A DNA stretch of 64,000 nt from Cellvibrionales bacterium UBA7375 (GTDB taxonomy: Bacteria; Pseudomonadota; Gammaproteobacteria; Pseudomonadales; Porticoccaceae): NCBI GenBank assembly GCA_949487135.1, contig CATAJQ010000002.1, positions 80,540 to 144,539 of the forward strand, written 5' to 3'. The position numbers and the translations under genes are program-made. The notes below the pieces were generated by a model that worked only from the letters and a program-made list of their open reading frames with translations, did no database searches and was not told the origin of the DNA. Positions 10,853 to 20,155 of the stretch are shown in pieces (position 1 is the first letter of the stretch; every line of letters begins with the position of its first letter).

Positions 10853-10986
10853 TTTCCTTCTTGTGTAATAATTTTATCAATATATCTAATCATTGTTTTT
10901 ATCTGGTTTCATTTTTCAGGTAAAATATTAACTCGTATTTTTATATTTAAGCTGATCTAAACCAACGATAAATGGGTTAACTCTTT

Positions 10987-11832
10987 ATGTCTGCACTTAT
11001 TCTAGATGGCAAATCTTTAGCAAAGAAAACTGAAGCTGAACTCAGTCAGCGTGTCACAGCGCTAAAGCTCGCTAACAATGGTCAAGCGCCTATTCTTGCA
11101 ACCATATTAGTAGGTTCTGATCCTGCCTCTGGAACCTATGTAAAAATGAAGCAAAATGCCTGTAAGCGTATTGGTATGGAGAGTATTGCTGTTGAGTTAT
11201 CTGAGCAAACTGCCACTGAACAGCTATTGGCCACTATTAATGAGTTAAACGATAACCCTAACTGTCATGGTATTTTGTTGCAGCACCCGGTTCCCGCACA
11301 AATTGATGAGCGTGCCTGTTTTGACGCCATAGCTGCCGAAAAAGATGTGGATGGGGTTACCTGTCTTGGTTTTGGCCGAATGGCCATGGATGAACCCGCT
11401 TATGGCTCTGCTACACCGCAAGGGATTATGCGCATTCTAGAAGCCTATGATATTGAACTATCTGGTAAACATGCCGTTGTAGTTGGCCGAAGCCCTATTT
11501 TGGGTAAACCTATGGCATTAATGCTGTTGAATGCCAATGCTACGGTCACTATTTGTCATTCACGCACTCAAGATCTTCCATCTTTGATTAAACAGGCTGA
11601 TATTTTAGTAGGCGCCGTGGGAAGACCTGAATTTATCAAAGCTGAATGGATCAAAGATGGGGCTGTGGTGGTTGATGCTGGCTATCATCCGGGTGGTTTG
11701 GGCGATATTGAGCTCGAGCTCATTATGCAAACAGCTACAGCCTATACCCCTGTTCCCGGTGGTGTTGGGCCTATGACCATTAACACACTGATTTTACAGT
11801 GCGTTATGGCAGCAGAAAAAAAGTTGAGCTAA
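10987..11832 (+). CDS. folD: Bifunctional methylenetetrahydrofolate dehydrogenase / methenyltetrahydrofolate cyclohydrolase
   Basis: This enzyme interconverts 5,10-methylene-, 5,10-methenyl- and 10-formyl-THF using NADP, feeding one-carbon units to purine and formyl-Met synthesis. The substrate-site lysine lies in [14 protein letters not shown]. The family signatures [12 protein letters not shown] and, for the NADP domain, [16 protein letters not shown] and [14 protein letters not shown] are intact. The 281-aa length is standard (E. coli 288 aa). Position after the tRNA cluster and near cysS matches Pseudomonas gene order. Confidence 0.98.
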   Translation: MSALILDGKSLAKKTEAELSQRVTALKLANNGQAPILATILVGSDPASGTYVKMKQNACKRIGMESIAVELSEQTATEQLLATINELNDNPNCHGILLQHPVPAQIDERACFDAIAAEKDVDGVTCLGFGRMAMDEPAYGSATPQGIMRILEAYDIELSGKHAVVVGRSPILGKPMALMLLNANATVTICHSRTQDLPSLIKQADILVGAVGRPEFIKAEWIKDGAVVVDAGYHPGGLGDIELELIMQTATAYTPVPGGVGPMTINTLILQCVMAAEKKLS

Positions 11833-11862
11833 TACAAGCTAAACTATTTTTGGTCAAATTTG

Positions 11863-12603
11863 ATGTCAGATTCCTTATTCAGCCTAGATATTTTAGTTGC
11901 TCACAGAGGACTTCAAGCTCGCTACCCTGAAAACACCATTCTTGGGTTTAACAAAGCCATTGAGCAAGGTGCTAAATTTATCGAATTAGATATTCAATTT
12001 AGTAAAGATTGCTTGCCGGTTATTTATCACGACTCAGACCTTCAACGTGTTAGTGGCTGTTGTGGCACAATATTGGATTACTCTAGACAAGAGCTATTAA
12101 AATTACCCGCCCATGAACCACATAGATTGGGTAATAGCTTTAAATCTGAAACCATTGCACCTTTGGAGGCGCTGGTTGATATTTTACAGCAGCATCCCAA
12201 GGTGACTGCCTTTGTCGAGCTTAAAGAGGAATCTATAGCGCACTGTGGTAGAGAAACTATGCTCAATGCTGTCCTTGATATACTAAAGCCTGTGGAGCAA
12301 CAGGTAGTCATTATTAGTTATGATTATCTTCTGGTATTGGCTGCAAGGGAAAACCAATGGCCGAAAGTGGGTGTGGTTCTAAAGCAATGGCAGGATCTTA
12401 ATACTGAAATTGTACAAAATAGCACATCAGATTTTATCTTTGTTGACCATGAAAAGATCCCTGAAGAGATTGCTGATATTCAGGCGATAAAAGCACCCCT
12501 AGTGGCCTACGAAGTCGGTGATAAACAACTGGGTCAGCAACTGCTTAATAAGGGTGTCACAATGCTTGAAACGTTTGAACTGGAGCAATTAAGCTTAAGC
12601 TAA
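11863..12603 (+). CDS. Glycerophosphodiester phosphodiesterase family protein
   Basis: A GDPD-type TIM barrel, about 246 aa. The N-terminus carries the HRG...ENT motif ([13 protein letters not shown]), with [11 protein letters not shown] and YHDSDLQR supplying the metal and catalytic residues. Such enzymes release glycerol-3-phosphate from glycerophosphodiesters during phospholipid turnover. No signal peptide is visible, so it resembles cytoplasmic UgpQ more than periplasmic GlpQ. The track starts at a TTG one codon before ATG 11863; the ATG is the likelier start. It overlaps the convergent cysS stop by 4 bp. Confidence 0.88.
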   Translation: MSDSLFSLDILVAHRGLQARYPENTILGFNKAIEQGAKFIELDIQFSKDCLPVIYHDSDLQRVSGCCGTILDYSRQELLKLPAHEPHRLGNSFKSETIAPLEALVDILQQHPKVTAFVELKEESIAHCGRETMLNAVLDILKPVEQQVVIISYDYLLVLAARENQWPKVGVVLKQWQDLNTEIVQNSTSDFIFVDHEKIPEEIADIQAIKAPLVAYEVGDKQLGQQLLNKGVTMLETFELEQLSLS

Positions 12604-13991
12604 GACCTTCTCCACTGAGTACCTTCGCGGCTATCTTCTAAAACAACACCCGAATCCAGTAATTGCTGTCTTATCTGATCGGCTTTAGCAAAGTCCTTAT
12701 CCTGTTTAGCCTGCTGTCTTGCTTGAATATAATGTTCGATCTGTTCTGCGGATAATTGATTATCACCTCTGGCAAGGGTAAACCATTGCTCAGGATCTTG
12801 TTGAAGCAAACCGAGAATATCCGAAAGACCTTTTAATTCTTGCATCAAGGCAATCTGCTCATCGCCTTTAGCTTGATTAACCGCTTTTGCCAGACGATAA
12901 AGCTCACTGATAGCCACTGGTGTATTAAGATCATCCAAAAGCGCCTTAAAACCATCGCCAGAGCTATTTAGAAGGCTTTCTATTGGCGCTACACCTCGAA
13001 TAAAGCCATATAGGCTATCGAGAGTCCGCCAAGCGCTGTCGAGCAAGTCTTTACTAAAGTTTTGTTCAGAGCGGTAATGAGATGACAGGATAACGTAGCG
13101 CAGTACTTCTCCTGGGTATTGCTGTAAAAGATCTCTCACTAGGCGGAAATTACCCAGTGATTTAGACATTTTTTCGCCATCAATGTTTATAAAGCCATTG
13201 TGCATCCAAAAGTTTGCCAAAGGCTTGCCATCATTGGCACAGCAGCTTTGCGCTATTTCATTTTCATGGTGGGGGAATATCAAGTCATGGCCACCACCAT
13301 GAATATCAATGGTTTCGCCTAGATGCTTTTTAATCATGGCTGAACATTCAAGATGCCAGCCCGGACGACCTCTACCCCAAGGGCTATCCCAACCAGGCTC
13401 TTTCTCTGTTGAAGGCTTCCACAGCACAAAATCACCCGCATACTGCTTATAGCCAGCGACCTCAACACGGGCACCGGCCTCTTGCTCATCTAGATTGCGT
13501 TTAGAAAGCTCACCATATTTGGACATTGATGGCACAGAGAACAGTACATTACCCTTATCAGCTTCAATCTGAGAGTCTGCGGGATAGGCATGGCCTTTTT
13601 CAACCAGCGTCTCAACCATCTGAATCATATCTGGTATATGCTGAGTGGCATAGGGTATGACATCGGGCTCGAGAGTATTCAGGGCTAACATATCTTCAAA
13701 GTATGCATCAGAAAACTTATTAGTAATCTTATTAATATCTATAGATAAATCATTGGATTTGTTGATTATTTTATCATCAATATCGGTGATATTACGTGCA
13801 TATGTTACGCCAGGATAGATAGCGCGAAGTACCCGATAGAGTGTATCAAACACCACTGCGGGTCGTGCATTACCTATATGAACATAGTTATAAACCGTCG
13901 GACCACAGACGTACATGGTGACGTTATGTGGATCAATTGGCTGAAAATCTTGCTTTTCACGCGCTATGCTATTGTAGAGCTTAAGGTTCAT
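12600..13991 (-). CDS. cysS: Cysteinyl-tRNA synthetase
   Basis: A class I aminoacyl-tRNA synthetase charging tRNA-Cys. The zinc and HIGH-type region is [16 protein letters not shown] near the N-terminus. The second signature is KMSKSLGNF at about residues 266-274. Zinc ligands appear around LECSAM and [19 protein letters not shown]. At 463 aa the length is typical. The start codon directly abuts the glnS stop, so the two synthetases form an operon transcribed glnS-cysS, as in Pseudomonas. Confidence 0.98.
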   Translation of the reverse strand: MNLKLYNSIAREKQDFQPIDPHNVTMYVCGPTVYNYVHIGNARPAVVFDTLYRVLRAIYPGVTYARNITDIDDKIINKSNDLSIDINKITNKFSDAYFEDMLALNTLEPDVIPYATQHIPDMIQMVETLVEKGHAYPADSQIEADKGNVLFSVPSMSKYGELSKRNLDEQEAGARVEVAGYKQYAGDFVLWKPSTEKEPGWDSPWGRGRPGWHLECSAMIKKHLGETIDIHGGGHDLIFPHHENEIAQSCCANDGKPLANFWMHNGFINIDGEKMSKSLGNFRLVRDLLQQYPGEVLRYVILSSHYRSEQNFSKDLLDSAWRTLDSLYGFIRGVAPIESLLNSSGDGFKALLDDLNTPVAISELYRLAKAVNQAKGDEQIALMQELKGLSDILGLLQQDPEQWFTLARGDNQLSAEQIEHYIQARQQAKQDKDFAKADQIRQQLLDSGVVLEDSREGTQWRRS

Positions 13992-15650
13992 TTAGGCTTT
14001 CCAGTTGTCTCGCAATCCAATGGTACAGTTAAATACTAGGCTTTCATCAGTCTTGCTGTCACGGCAGAAATACCCTTCGCGCTCAAATTGATAGCGCTCA
14101 GTAGGCTGAATATTAGCCAAACTTAATTCAGCTTTACAACCCTTGAGCACTTTTAACGAGTTTGGATTAATATGATCAGTAAAGCTACCCTCACCCGAAT
14201 CGGGTAGTGCTTGGTTAAACAGTCGGTCGTATAGATTGACTGTGCAGTCGACTGAATTAAGCGCGGAAACCCAGTGTATAACGCCTCTTGGCCTAATACC
14301 CTCTGGCGCATCAGCACCAACGGTATTCTCAATAACTGAAGCTTTGATTTCTTGTATATCACCAGTGGTGTCACGAATAACTTCATCTGCACGAATAATA
14401 TAGGCGCCACGCAATCTTACATATTCACCTAAAACCAAACGTTTGAATTTTTTACGCGATAAGCCGGTATCCTCAGAAAAGTCACTCTGATCAATATAAA
14501 TTTGACGATCAAAAGGTAGCTCTCTACTGCCGAGATCATCCCGTTGTGGGTGTGATGAGGCGGTAAACTGCTCAGATTGATCGTAATTAGTGAATGTCAC
14601 CAAAAGTGGCTTAAGTACACACATGGCTCTGCGAGCGTTGATATTGAGGTCGTCGCGAATAAAGTGCTCAAACTGCGCCATATCAACCACGCCGTCAGTT
14701 TTAGCTACTGCCAAGCTATCACAAAAGTTTCGAATCGCTTGAGGGCTTACACCTCGTCGGCGCAAACCAGAGATGGTCGGCATTCTAGGATCATCCCAAG
14801 CTTCAACATGCCCTTCATCTACCAGCTGCTTAAGTTTGCGCTTACTGGTTATGCTGTAATTGATATTTAAACGCCCAAATTCGTACTGACTGGGTGTTGA
14901 GGGAACATCAAGATTTTCTATAAACCAGTTGTATAGCGGTCTATTGGCAGCAAATTCAAGCGTACATATAGAATGAGTTACGCCTTCTATGGCATCTTCT
15001 TGGCCATGAGCAAAGTCATAGGCCGGATAGATATTCCACTTATCGCCAGTTCTATGATGAGCAATACGTTTAATTCTATAGAGCACCGGGTCGCGCATAT
15101 TAATATTTGGCGATGCCATATCTATTTTCGCACGGAGGGTCATTGCGCCTTCGGGTATTTCACCCGCTTTCATTTGTTCTAACAGCGCCCTGCTTTCAGC
15201 CGCTGGCCTATAGCGATAAGGACTTTCTCTGCCAGCTTCAGTTAGAGTGCCGCGATATTCACGCATCTGCTCCACATTAAGCTCACAGACATAGGCTTTA
15301 TTTTGATAGATTAGATCGCATGCCCATTGATAAAGCTGATCAAAGTAATCTGAAGCGAAACGAATATCGCCACTCCAGTTAAAGCCAAGCCATTTAACAT
15401 CCTCAATAATAGATTGAACATACTCATCGCTTTCTTTCTCAGGGTTAGTATCATCAAAGCGAAGATTGCATTCGCCAGCAAATGATTCCGCCAATCCAAA
15501 GTTAACACAGATCGATTTTGCATGACCAATATGCAGATACCCATTGGGTTCCGGCGGGAATCTGGTGACTACTTTAGATGTTTTACCCGAGGCTAAATCA
15601 TCGCCAATGATTTGCTGAATAAAATTGGTTGGTTTATCGCTGTCAGTCAT
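13992..15650 (-). CDS. glnS: Glutaminyl-tRNA synthetase
   Basis: A class I synthetase charging tRNA-Gln directly. The HIGH motif occurs in FPPEPNGYLHIGHAKSI (about residues 32-48), and the KMSKS-like motif is SITSKRKLKQLV. The C-terminal beta-barrels that recognise the anticodon are present. At 552 aa it matches E. coli GlnRS (554 aa). It is the first gene of the minus-strand glnS-cysS pair and is divergent from ppiB across about 200 bp. Confidence 0.98.
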   Translation of the reverse strand: MTDSDKPTNFIQQIIGDDLASGKTSKVVTRFPPEPNGYLHIGHAKSICVNFGLAESFAGECNLRFDDTNPEKESDEYVQSIIEDVKWLGFNWSGDIRFASDYFDQLYQWACDLIYQNKAYVCELNVEQMREYRGTLTEAGRESPYRYRPAAESRALLEQMKAGEIPEGAMTLRAKIDMASPNINMRDPVLYRIKRIAHHRTGDKWNIYPAYDFAHGQEDAIEGVTHSICTLEFAANRPLYNWFIENLDVPSTPSQYEFGRLNINYSITSKRKLKQLVDEGHVEAWDDPRMPTISGLRRRGVSPQAIRNFCDSLAVAKTDGVVDMAQFEHFIRDDLNINARRAMCVLKPLLVTFTNYDQSEQFTASSHPQRDDLGSRELPFDRQIYIDQSDFSEDTGLSRKKFKRLVLGEYVRLRGAYIIRADEVIRDTTGDIQEIKASVIENTVGADAPEGIRPRGVIHWVSALNSVDCTVNLYDRLFNQALPDSGEGSFTDHINPNSLKVLKGCKAELSLANIQPTERYQFEREGYFCRDSKTDESLVFNCTIGLRDNWKA

Positions 15651-15856
15651 ATTGCATCGCTTGATGGCTAATTTAGGTGCGAAGTATAGCTCTCAGCAGG
15701 CTTTCAATAAACCTTAACCCTCGTTGAAGTTGAAATAATTTATAAAATATCCATCCAATTACGACTTATTTAGATTAAACGCAAAGTTCTCTTTGATTTA
15801 CGCGCATTACAAATTAAAATGTAGGGTAGCTTCCTAAAAAATTAATGGACCTTAAT

Positions 15857-16366
15857 ATGATTACATTCCGCACCACTATGGGCGATATTTTAATAGAATT
15901 AGATTTTGATAAAGCACCAATATCTTCTGCCAATTTTTTAACCTATGCTAAAGACAGCTTTTATAATGATACGGTTTTTCACCGTGTTATTAATGGCTTT
16001 ATGGTTCAGGGTGGCGGCATGACGTCTGATATGCAACAAAAAACAGGCAATGCTCCAATTGAAAATGAGGCTGACAATGGCCTAAAGAATGATATTGGAA
16101 CTTTGGCAATGGCAAGAACTGCAGACCCGCATTCAGCCTCTTCCCAGTTCTTTATCAATGTATCTAATAATGACTTCCTAAATCACAGCGGCAAAAACAT
16201 GCAGGGCTGGGGTTATGCGGTTTTTGGCAAGGTAGTAGAAGGTATGGATGTTGTTGAAAAAATCAAAACAGTCCCTACTGGGAGTGCCTTTGGACACCAG
16301 GATGTTCCCATTGATCCCATCGAGATCACTGAAACTATTATTAGCGACGAATACTCAGCTAAATAA
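15857..16366 (+). CDS. ppiB: Peptidyl-prolyl cis-trans isomerase, cyclophilin type (PpiB)
   Basis: A cytoplasmic cyclophilin that accelerates proline isomerisation in folding proteins. The core segments [14 protein letters not shown], ANDxx-like [20 protein letters not shown] and [10 protein letters not shown] are present. About 170 aa is normal. The ORF track uses ATG 15845; ATG 15857 has GGA at a better distance and begins with the usual [10 protein letters not shown]. No signal peptide, consistent with PpiB rather than PpiA. It is followed 8 bp later by lpxH, the Pseudomonas order. Confidence 0.95.
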   Translation: MITFRTTMGDILIELDFDKAPISSANFLTYAKDSFYNDTVFHRVINGFMVQGGGMTSDMQQKTGNAPIENEADNGLKNDIGTLAMARTADPHSASSQFFINVSNNDFLNHSGKNMQGWGYAVFGKVVEGMDVVEKIKTVPTGSAFGHQDVPIDPIEITETIISDEYSAK

Positions 16367-16374
16367 TTTAGTTT

Positions 16375-17091
16375 ATGGCTATCCTGTTTATATCAGATCT
16401 CCATCTATCACCAGAACGCCCGGAGGTAACCCGGGCGTTTTTGTCTTTCCTGCGACAACAAACAGATTCAACCGAAGCGCTGTTTGTTCTAGGTGATCTA
16501 TTTGAGGCATGGATTGGTGATGATGACACCTGTGCGACAGGTATTGAAGTTCAAAAAGCCTTTAAACAGCTAACTGACAAAGGCGTTGCCTTATTTGTCC
16601 AACATGGCAATCGTGACTTCTTTCTCGGTAAGCGATTCTGTAAAACCACTGGTGCTAACCTACTTGTCGATGAGCACCTTGTTGAATATAACGACAAAAC
16701 TGTTTTAGTGATGCATGGTGATACTCTGTGTACCGACGACGTTGACTATATACATTTTAGGCGCAAAATTCGTCATCCCATTAGTAAGTTCTGCCTACAA
16801 TTACTGCCATTAAAGTACCGGCAAAAATTAGCCACCAATATGCGCGCAAGAAGTAAGGCTGCCAACGCCAATAAAGCCAGCGCCATTATGGATGTTAATA
16901 CTAATGCAGTTGATGCGGTAATGACTAAACATGGGGTTACAACGCTTATACATGGGCATACACACCGACCCGACCGCCATCAACATACAGGCGGTGAAAG
17001 AATTGTGTTAGGTGATTGGCATGATAAGGGTTGGTATATAGTTTGGGATTCTTCAGGTATAAACTTAAAAAGCTTTAGCATCCTAGGCTAG
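16375..17091 (+). CDS. lpxH: UDP-2,3-diacylglucosamine diphosphatase LpxH
   Basis: A peripheral inner-membrane calcineurin-like phosphoesterase that cleaves UDP-2,3-diacylglucosamine to lipid X in lipid A synthesis. Metal motifs in order are FISDLHL, LGDLFEAWIGDD, GNRDF, MHGDTLC and GHTHRP. The 238-aa length is that of E. coli LpxH (240 aa). It lies 8 bp after ppiB. A strong terminator-shaped hairpin lies within codons 14-23 and may limit transcription reading in from ppiB. Confidence 0.96.
   Translation: MAILFISDLHLSPERPEVTRAFLSFLRQQTDSTEALFVLGDLFEAWIGDDDTCATGIEVQKAFKQLTDKGVALFVQHGNRDFFLGKRFCKTTGANLLVDEHLVEYNDKTVLVMHGDTLCTDDVDYIHFRRKIRHPISKFCLQLLPLKYRQKLATNMRARSKAANANKASAIMDVNTNAVDAVMTKHGVTTLIHGHTHRPDRHQHTGGERIVLGDWHDKGWYIVWDSSGINLKSFSILG
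16415..16442 (+). terminator. Intrinsic-terminator-like hairpin inside the 5' coding region of lpxH
   Basis: A perfect 9-bp G+C-rich stem AACGCCCGG / CCGGGCGTT with a 7-base loop runs straight into TTTTT (16438-16442). It has all the parts of a Rho-independent terminator but lies about 40 bp inside lpxH and 49 bp after the ppiB stop. It could terminate most ppiB transcripts, with lpxH expressed by readthrough or by translation-coupled antitermination. Confidence 0.6.
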
Positions 17092-17180
17092 ATTTATTTA
17101 TTACTCGTATAGAGATGGAAAACTCTCTGCTATGCGTTATTATTAACACAACATTTATTTAATTAATCAGGATACTACCC

Positions 17181-17864
17181 ATGAATACAAATCCAGATAA
17201 ATATAGCTCTGCAACAACTAATGCCCGTATTTCCACTGATGGTCTTGATCCTGCTGTAGCTAAAGTTTTACGCAGTACTTACACACTTTTAGGTGCAACT
17301 TTAACCTTTAGCGCTGTAATGGCCGGAATCTCTATGGCGATGAATGCGCCGTACTTTGGTTTATGGACTTTACTGCCCTACTTTATATGCCTGTGGATGG
17401 TTGAGAAAAACAAAAACAATGCTTCAGGCCTTGCTTGGGTATTTGCCCTAACCGGATGGATGGGCTTCACATTGGGCCCCATTATTAGCATTTATCTTGC
17501 CGACGTTGGCTCTGAGCCAATTATGATGGCGCTCGGTTCCACTGCGCTGGTATTTTTTGCCGCCTCAGCTTATGTACTAACCACAAGAAAGAACCTTAAC
17601 TTTATGACCGGTTTTTTGATGACCGGTATTCTGGTTGCCTTTGCCGCGGGAATTGCCAATATATTCTTACAAATACCTGCTCTAGCCATTACTGTTAGCT
17701 CTGTATTTGCCTTTCTTTCAGCCGCTATTATTATGTGGCAAACCAGTGCCATTATTCACGGTGGTGAGCGCAATTACATCTCTGCTACAGTGACCCTCTT
17801 TGTGATGATCTACAATCTTTTTGTCAGTCTTCTGCAAATATTTGGTGTTATGAGCGACGACTAA
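17181..17864 (+). CDS. Bax inhibitor-1 / YccA family inner-membrane protein
   Basis: A 227-aa polytopic membrane protein with about seven hydrophobic segments, after a roughly 35-residue polar N-terminus. It shows the BI-1 family pattern of closely spaced helices and a conserved C-terminal ETSAIIH-like stretch (here WQTSAIIHGGERNYISA). E. coli YccA interacts with and is slowly degraded by FtsH. A good ribosome binding site (AGGA) precedes ATG 17181. A terminator follows. The adjacency yccA-tusE is conserved with E. coli, although the Pseudomonas tusDCB genes expected between them are missing. Confidence 0.93.
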   Translation: MNTNPDKYSSATTNARISTDGLDPAVAKVLRSTYTLLGATLTFSAVMAGISMAMNAPYFGLWTLLPYFICLWMVEKNKNNASGLAWVFALTGWMGFTLGPIISIYLADVGSEPIMMALGSTALVFFAASAYVLTTRKNLNFMTGFLMTGILVAFAAGIANIFLQIPALAITVSSVFAFLSAAIIMWQTSAIIHGGERNYISATVTLFVMIYNLFVSLLQIFGVMSDD

Positions 17865-17885
17865 TTTAAATTTTAGTTTTTACTC

Positions 17886-17912
17886 AAAGCCCTGCATACT
17901 GTAGGGCTTTTT
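17886..17912 (+). terminator. Intrinsic terminator after the YccA-family gene
   Basis: AAAGCCCT / AGGGCTTT forms an 8-bp stem around a 9-base loop and ends in a T-run (TTTTT). It lies 22 bp after the stop of the Bax-inhibitor family gene and separates it from tusE. Confidence 0.85.
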
Positions 17913-17942
17913 ACTATTTAACTGATAATTGGCTTATCCCTG

Positions 17943-18245
17943 ATGACTGATCAAAGTAATTACCTCAATGAATTGCCTGAATGGTCAGCGGACTTAGCTT
18001 ATAAGCTAGGTATTGAGGAAGGATTTAAGCTCACCCAAGAGCATGTTGAAATACTTAATATTGCTCGTAAGTTTTATGCCGATTATGGATTCTCCCCGTC
18101 AATGAGACCACTGTGCAAGGTAGTTAGTGCCACTTTAGGAACTGATAGGGGACGCAGCATCTATTTAAATAAATTATTCCCGGGCAGCCCAGCCAAACTG
18201 ACGGCAAAATTAGCCGGCCTGCCAAAACCAAAGAACTGTTTATAA
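17943..18245 (+). CDS. tusE: TusE/DsrC-family sulfur carrier protein
   Basis: A 100-aa DsrC/TusE-fold protein. The sulfur-carrying cysteine is the penultimate residue (LPKPKNCL), matching the C-terminal Cys of TusE. Upstream in the arm no second cysteine is seen at the DsrC CysA position, so it is TusE-like rather than DsrC-like. TusE accepts persulfide from TusBCD and hands it to MnmA for tRNA 2-thiolation. Its stop abuts the ATG of the next gene, giving a tusE-PCD-trmA operon in which two products act on tRNA. TusBCD are not in this window. Confidence 0.93.
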   Translation: MTDQSNYLNELPEWSADLAYKLGIEEGFKLTQEHVEILNIARKFYADYGFSPSMRPLCKVVSATLGTDRGRSIYLNKLFPGSPAKLTAKLAGLPKPKNCL

Positions 18246-18587
18246 ATGAATTTACTCGATTACAATCTAAATGCATTACCCGAACATCAAAACCTGGTGC
18301 CAACGAATCAATACGCCGAGTTATTAGCACAAATTGATAACTGGGAAATTATTCAAAAAGACGGTGTTGATCGCCTTTTTTGTGTCTTTAAATGCTCTGA
18401 TTTTGTTGCTGCAATGGGTTTAGCAGAATCTATCTCTGAGATTGCTGAACAGGTGGATCATCACCCTGCTCTTTTGATTGAATGGGGGAAGCTGTCAGTA
18501 AGCTGGTGGTCACATAATCTTAGGGGTCTGCATATTAATGATTTTATTATGGCTGCTAACACGCAAAAAATTTATAGCGCCCAATGA
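18246..18587 (+). CDS. Pterin-4a-carbinolamine dehydratase family protein
   Basis: A 113-aa protein with the PCD signature E-x3-H-H-P...W...H...D-F, seen in AEQVDHHPALLIEWG and SWWSHNLRGLHINDF. The family dehydrates 4a-hydroxytetrahydropterin to recycle the cofactor of aromatic hydroxylases; some members assist molybdopterin or other pterin chemistry. No phenylalanine hydroxylase is nearby, so the role here is open. It starts immediately after tusE and its TGA overlaps the trmA ATG (ATGA), implying translational coupling. Confidence 0.88.
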   Translation: MNLLDYNLNALPEHQNLVPTNQYAELLAQIDNWEIIQKDGVDRLFCVFKCSDFVAAMGLAESISEIAEQVDHHPALLIEWGKLSVSWWSHNLRGLHINDFIMAANTQKIYSAQ

Positions 18588-19678
18588 ATCAAGATAGCCT
18601 GCAAGTTCAAACAAACTACCAACAGCAGCTCTGTGACAAGGTTGATTACTATAAAAAGCTAATGGCCGAGGCTGGTATAACTCTGCCTGATTTGGAAATA
18701 TATGATTCACAGCCCTATGGTTTTCGTATGCGCGCTGAATTTCGTGTATGGCATGAAAATGGACAGGCTCATTATGCAATGAATAAGCCTGGTCAAAAGC
18801 GCCCTTTTATTATTCAAGACTTCCCCATAGGTTCTGCCCTTATTAATCGGTTAATGCCACAAATAATGGCTGAGGTAAATAATAGTGATACTCTAAGCTA
18901 TAAATTATTTAGCATGGAGTATTTGACCACTACCACTGGCGAAGCCTTAATAACTCTGATTTATCATCGGCAATTAGATGAACAATGGCAGCAGGTTGCC
19001 GAGCAGTTGCAGTCAACTTTTAACATCAAGGTCATTGGCCGTAGTCGCAAGCAAAAAGTTGTTCTGAGTGACGATTTTGTAACGGAAACCCTTGAGGTTC
19101 ATCAGCGCCAATATAGCTACCTGCAGGTTGAAGCCAGCTTTACTCAACCCAATGCCCAGGTCAATCAAAAGATGCTTACATGGGCTTGTAATTGCCTAGC
19201 TAACAGCAGTGATGACTTGGTCGAGTTGTACTGTGGTAATGGCAACTTTACTGCTGTTTTAGCCCAATATTTCGACAAGGTACTGGCTACAGAAATATCT
19301 AAGGTTTCGGTTAACTCAGCAAATACTAATTTTGCTGCTAATAAAATTGATAATGTCACCATCGCGCGACTTTCTAGCGAAGAGTTTACTCAAGCGCTTA
19401 ACCGAGAAAGAGCATTTAGGCGATTAGCCGATATTAATTTAGATAGCTTTAACTTTTCTACTATATTTGTTGACCCGCCACGTGCAGGCCTAGATTGCGG
19501 CACTGAGAAGTTAGTGACCGAGATGGACCATATTCTCTATATATCCTGTAATCCAGAGACCCTAGCTGCAAATTTACAGCAAATCACCAAGACTCACCGA
19601 GTGGTAAAAGCAGCTTTATTTGATCAGTTCCCTTGGACTCACCATATTGAATCTGGTGTTTACTTAGAAAGAATCTAG
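18584..19678 (+). CDS. trmA: tRNA (uracil-5-)-methyltransferase TrmA
   Basis: A SAM-dependent enzyme making m5U54 (ribothymidine) in the T-loop of tRNAs. The SAM-binding motif is ELYCGNGNFTAVL, followed by FVDPPRAGLD and the catalytic-cysteine segment ISCNPETLAANL. There is no N-terminal TRAM domain or iron-sulfur cysteine cluster, which separates it from RlmD/RlmC. At 364 aa it matches E. coli TrmA (366 aa). It is translationally coupled to the PCD gene by a 4-bp overlap and also overlaps the convergent DUF2489 gene by 4 bp. Confidence 0.96.
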   Translation: MNQDSLQVQTNYQQQLCDKVDYYKKLMAEAGITLPDLEIYDSQPYGFRMRAEFRVWHENGQAHYAMNKPGQKRPFIIQDFPIGSALINRLMPQIMAEVNNSDTLSYKLFSMEYLTTTTGEALITLIYHRQLDEQWQQVAEQLQSTFNIKVIGRSRKQKVVLSDDFVTETLEVHQRQYSYLQVEASFTQPNAQVNQKMLTWACNCLANSSDDLVELYCGNGNFTAVLAQYFDKVLATEISKVSVNSANTNFAANKIDNVTIARLSSEEFTQALNRERAFRRLADINLDSFNFSTIFVDPPRAGLDCGTEKLVTEMDHILYISCNPETLAANLQQITKTHRVVKAALFDQFPWTHHIESGVYLERI

Positions 19679-20127
19679 GCACTCTTTGCCAGTGTATTAG
19701 CGGCTAGTTCTATAGCCTCAGAATGGCTCTCTTCAATTGATAAACGCTCTTTTTCTAATCGTTGCTTGTCTTGTGACGACAAAGCTTTCCAGGCGTCTAA
19801 AATCGGCAAATGCGAGGTTTCCATGGCTAGAGACTGAAATGCTTGCAATGATGGGGCTTGATCCTCTGTGGGGCTATAATGCTGAGCGAGAAAACCAATC
19901 CGCATAGCCGCCTCTGTTGGAGTTAAATCATTTTGTAAAAGCGCCTGAGCTATGACTCGTATCGAGTGCTGAGCATCAAGTTGCGATTGAGATTTTGGCT
20001 GAAATTCAACCGGCTGAGTTCTACGCTTGGCTTTTTGCTTTAATTTGAAGGCTAAAACAGCAGAATAGATAACTAAGATAGTGGTGATAACACCACCGAC
20101 AATAATTATTAATTGAAGATTAGACAC
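19675..20127 (-). CDS. Membrane-anchored DUF2489-like protein of unknown function
   Basis: A 150-aa protein with one N-terminal transmembrane helix (about residues 5-26), a basic KLKQKAKRR stop-transfer sequence and then a helical cytoplasmic domain. The domain, with repeated features such as SIRVIAQALLQNDLTPTEAAMRIG, resembles DUF2489 as known from pseudomonads. Function unknown. It lies 28 bp downstream of rmuC on the same strand and probably shares its transcript. Confidence 0.75.
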   Translation of the reverse strand: MSNLQLIIIVGGVITTILVIYSAVLAFKLKQKAKRRTQPVEFQPKSQSQLDAQHSIRVIAQALLQNDLTPTEAAMRIGFLAQHYSPTEDQAPSLQAFQSLAMETSHLPILDAWKALSSQDKQRLEKERLSIEESHSEAIELAANTLAKSA

Positions 20128-20155
20128 AGTATTCCCTTATAGATTAATAGCTATA

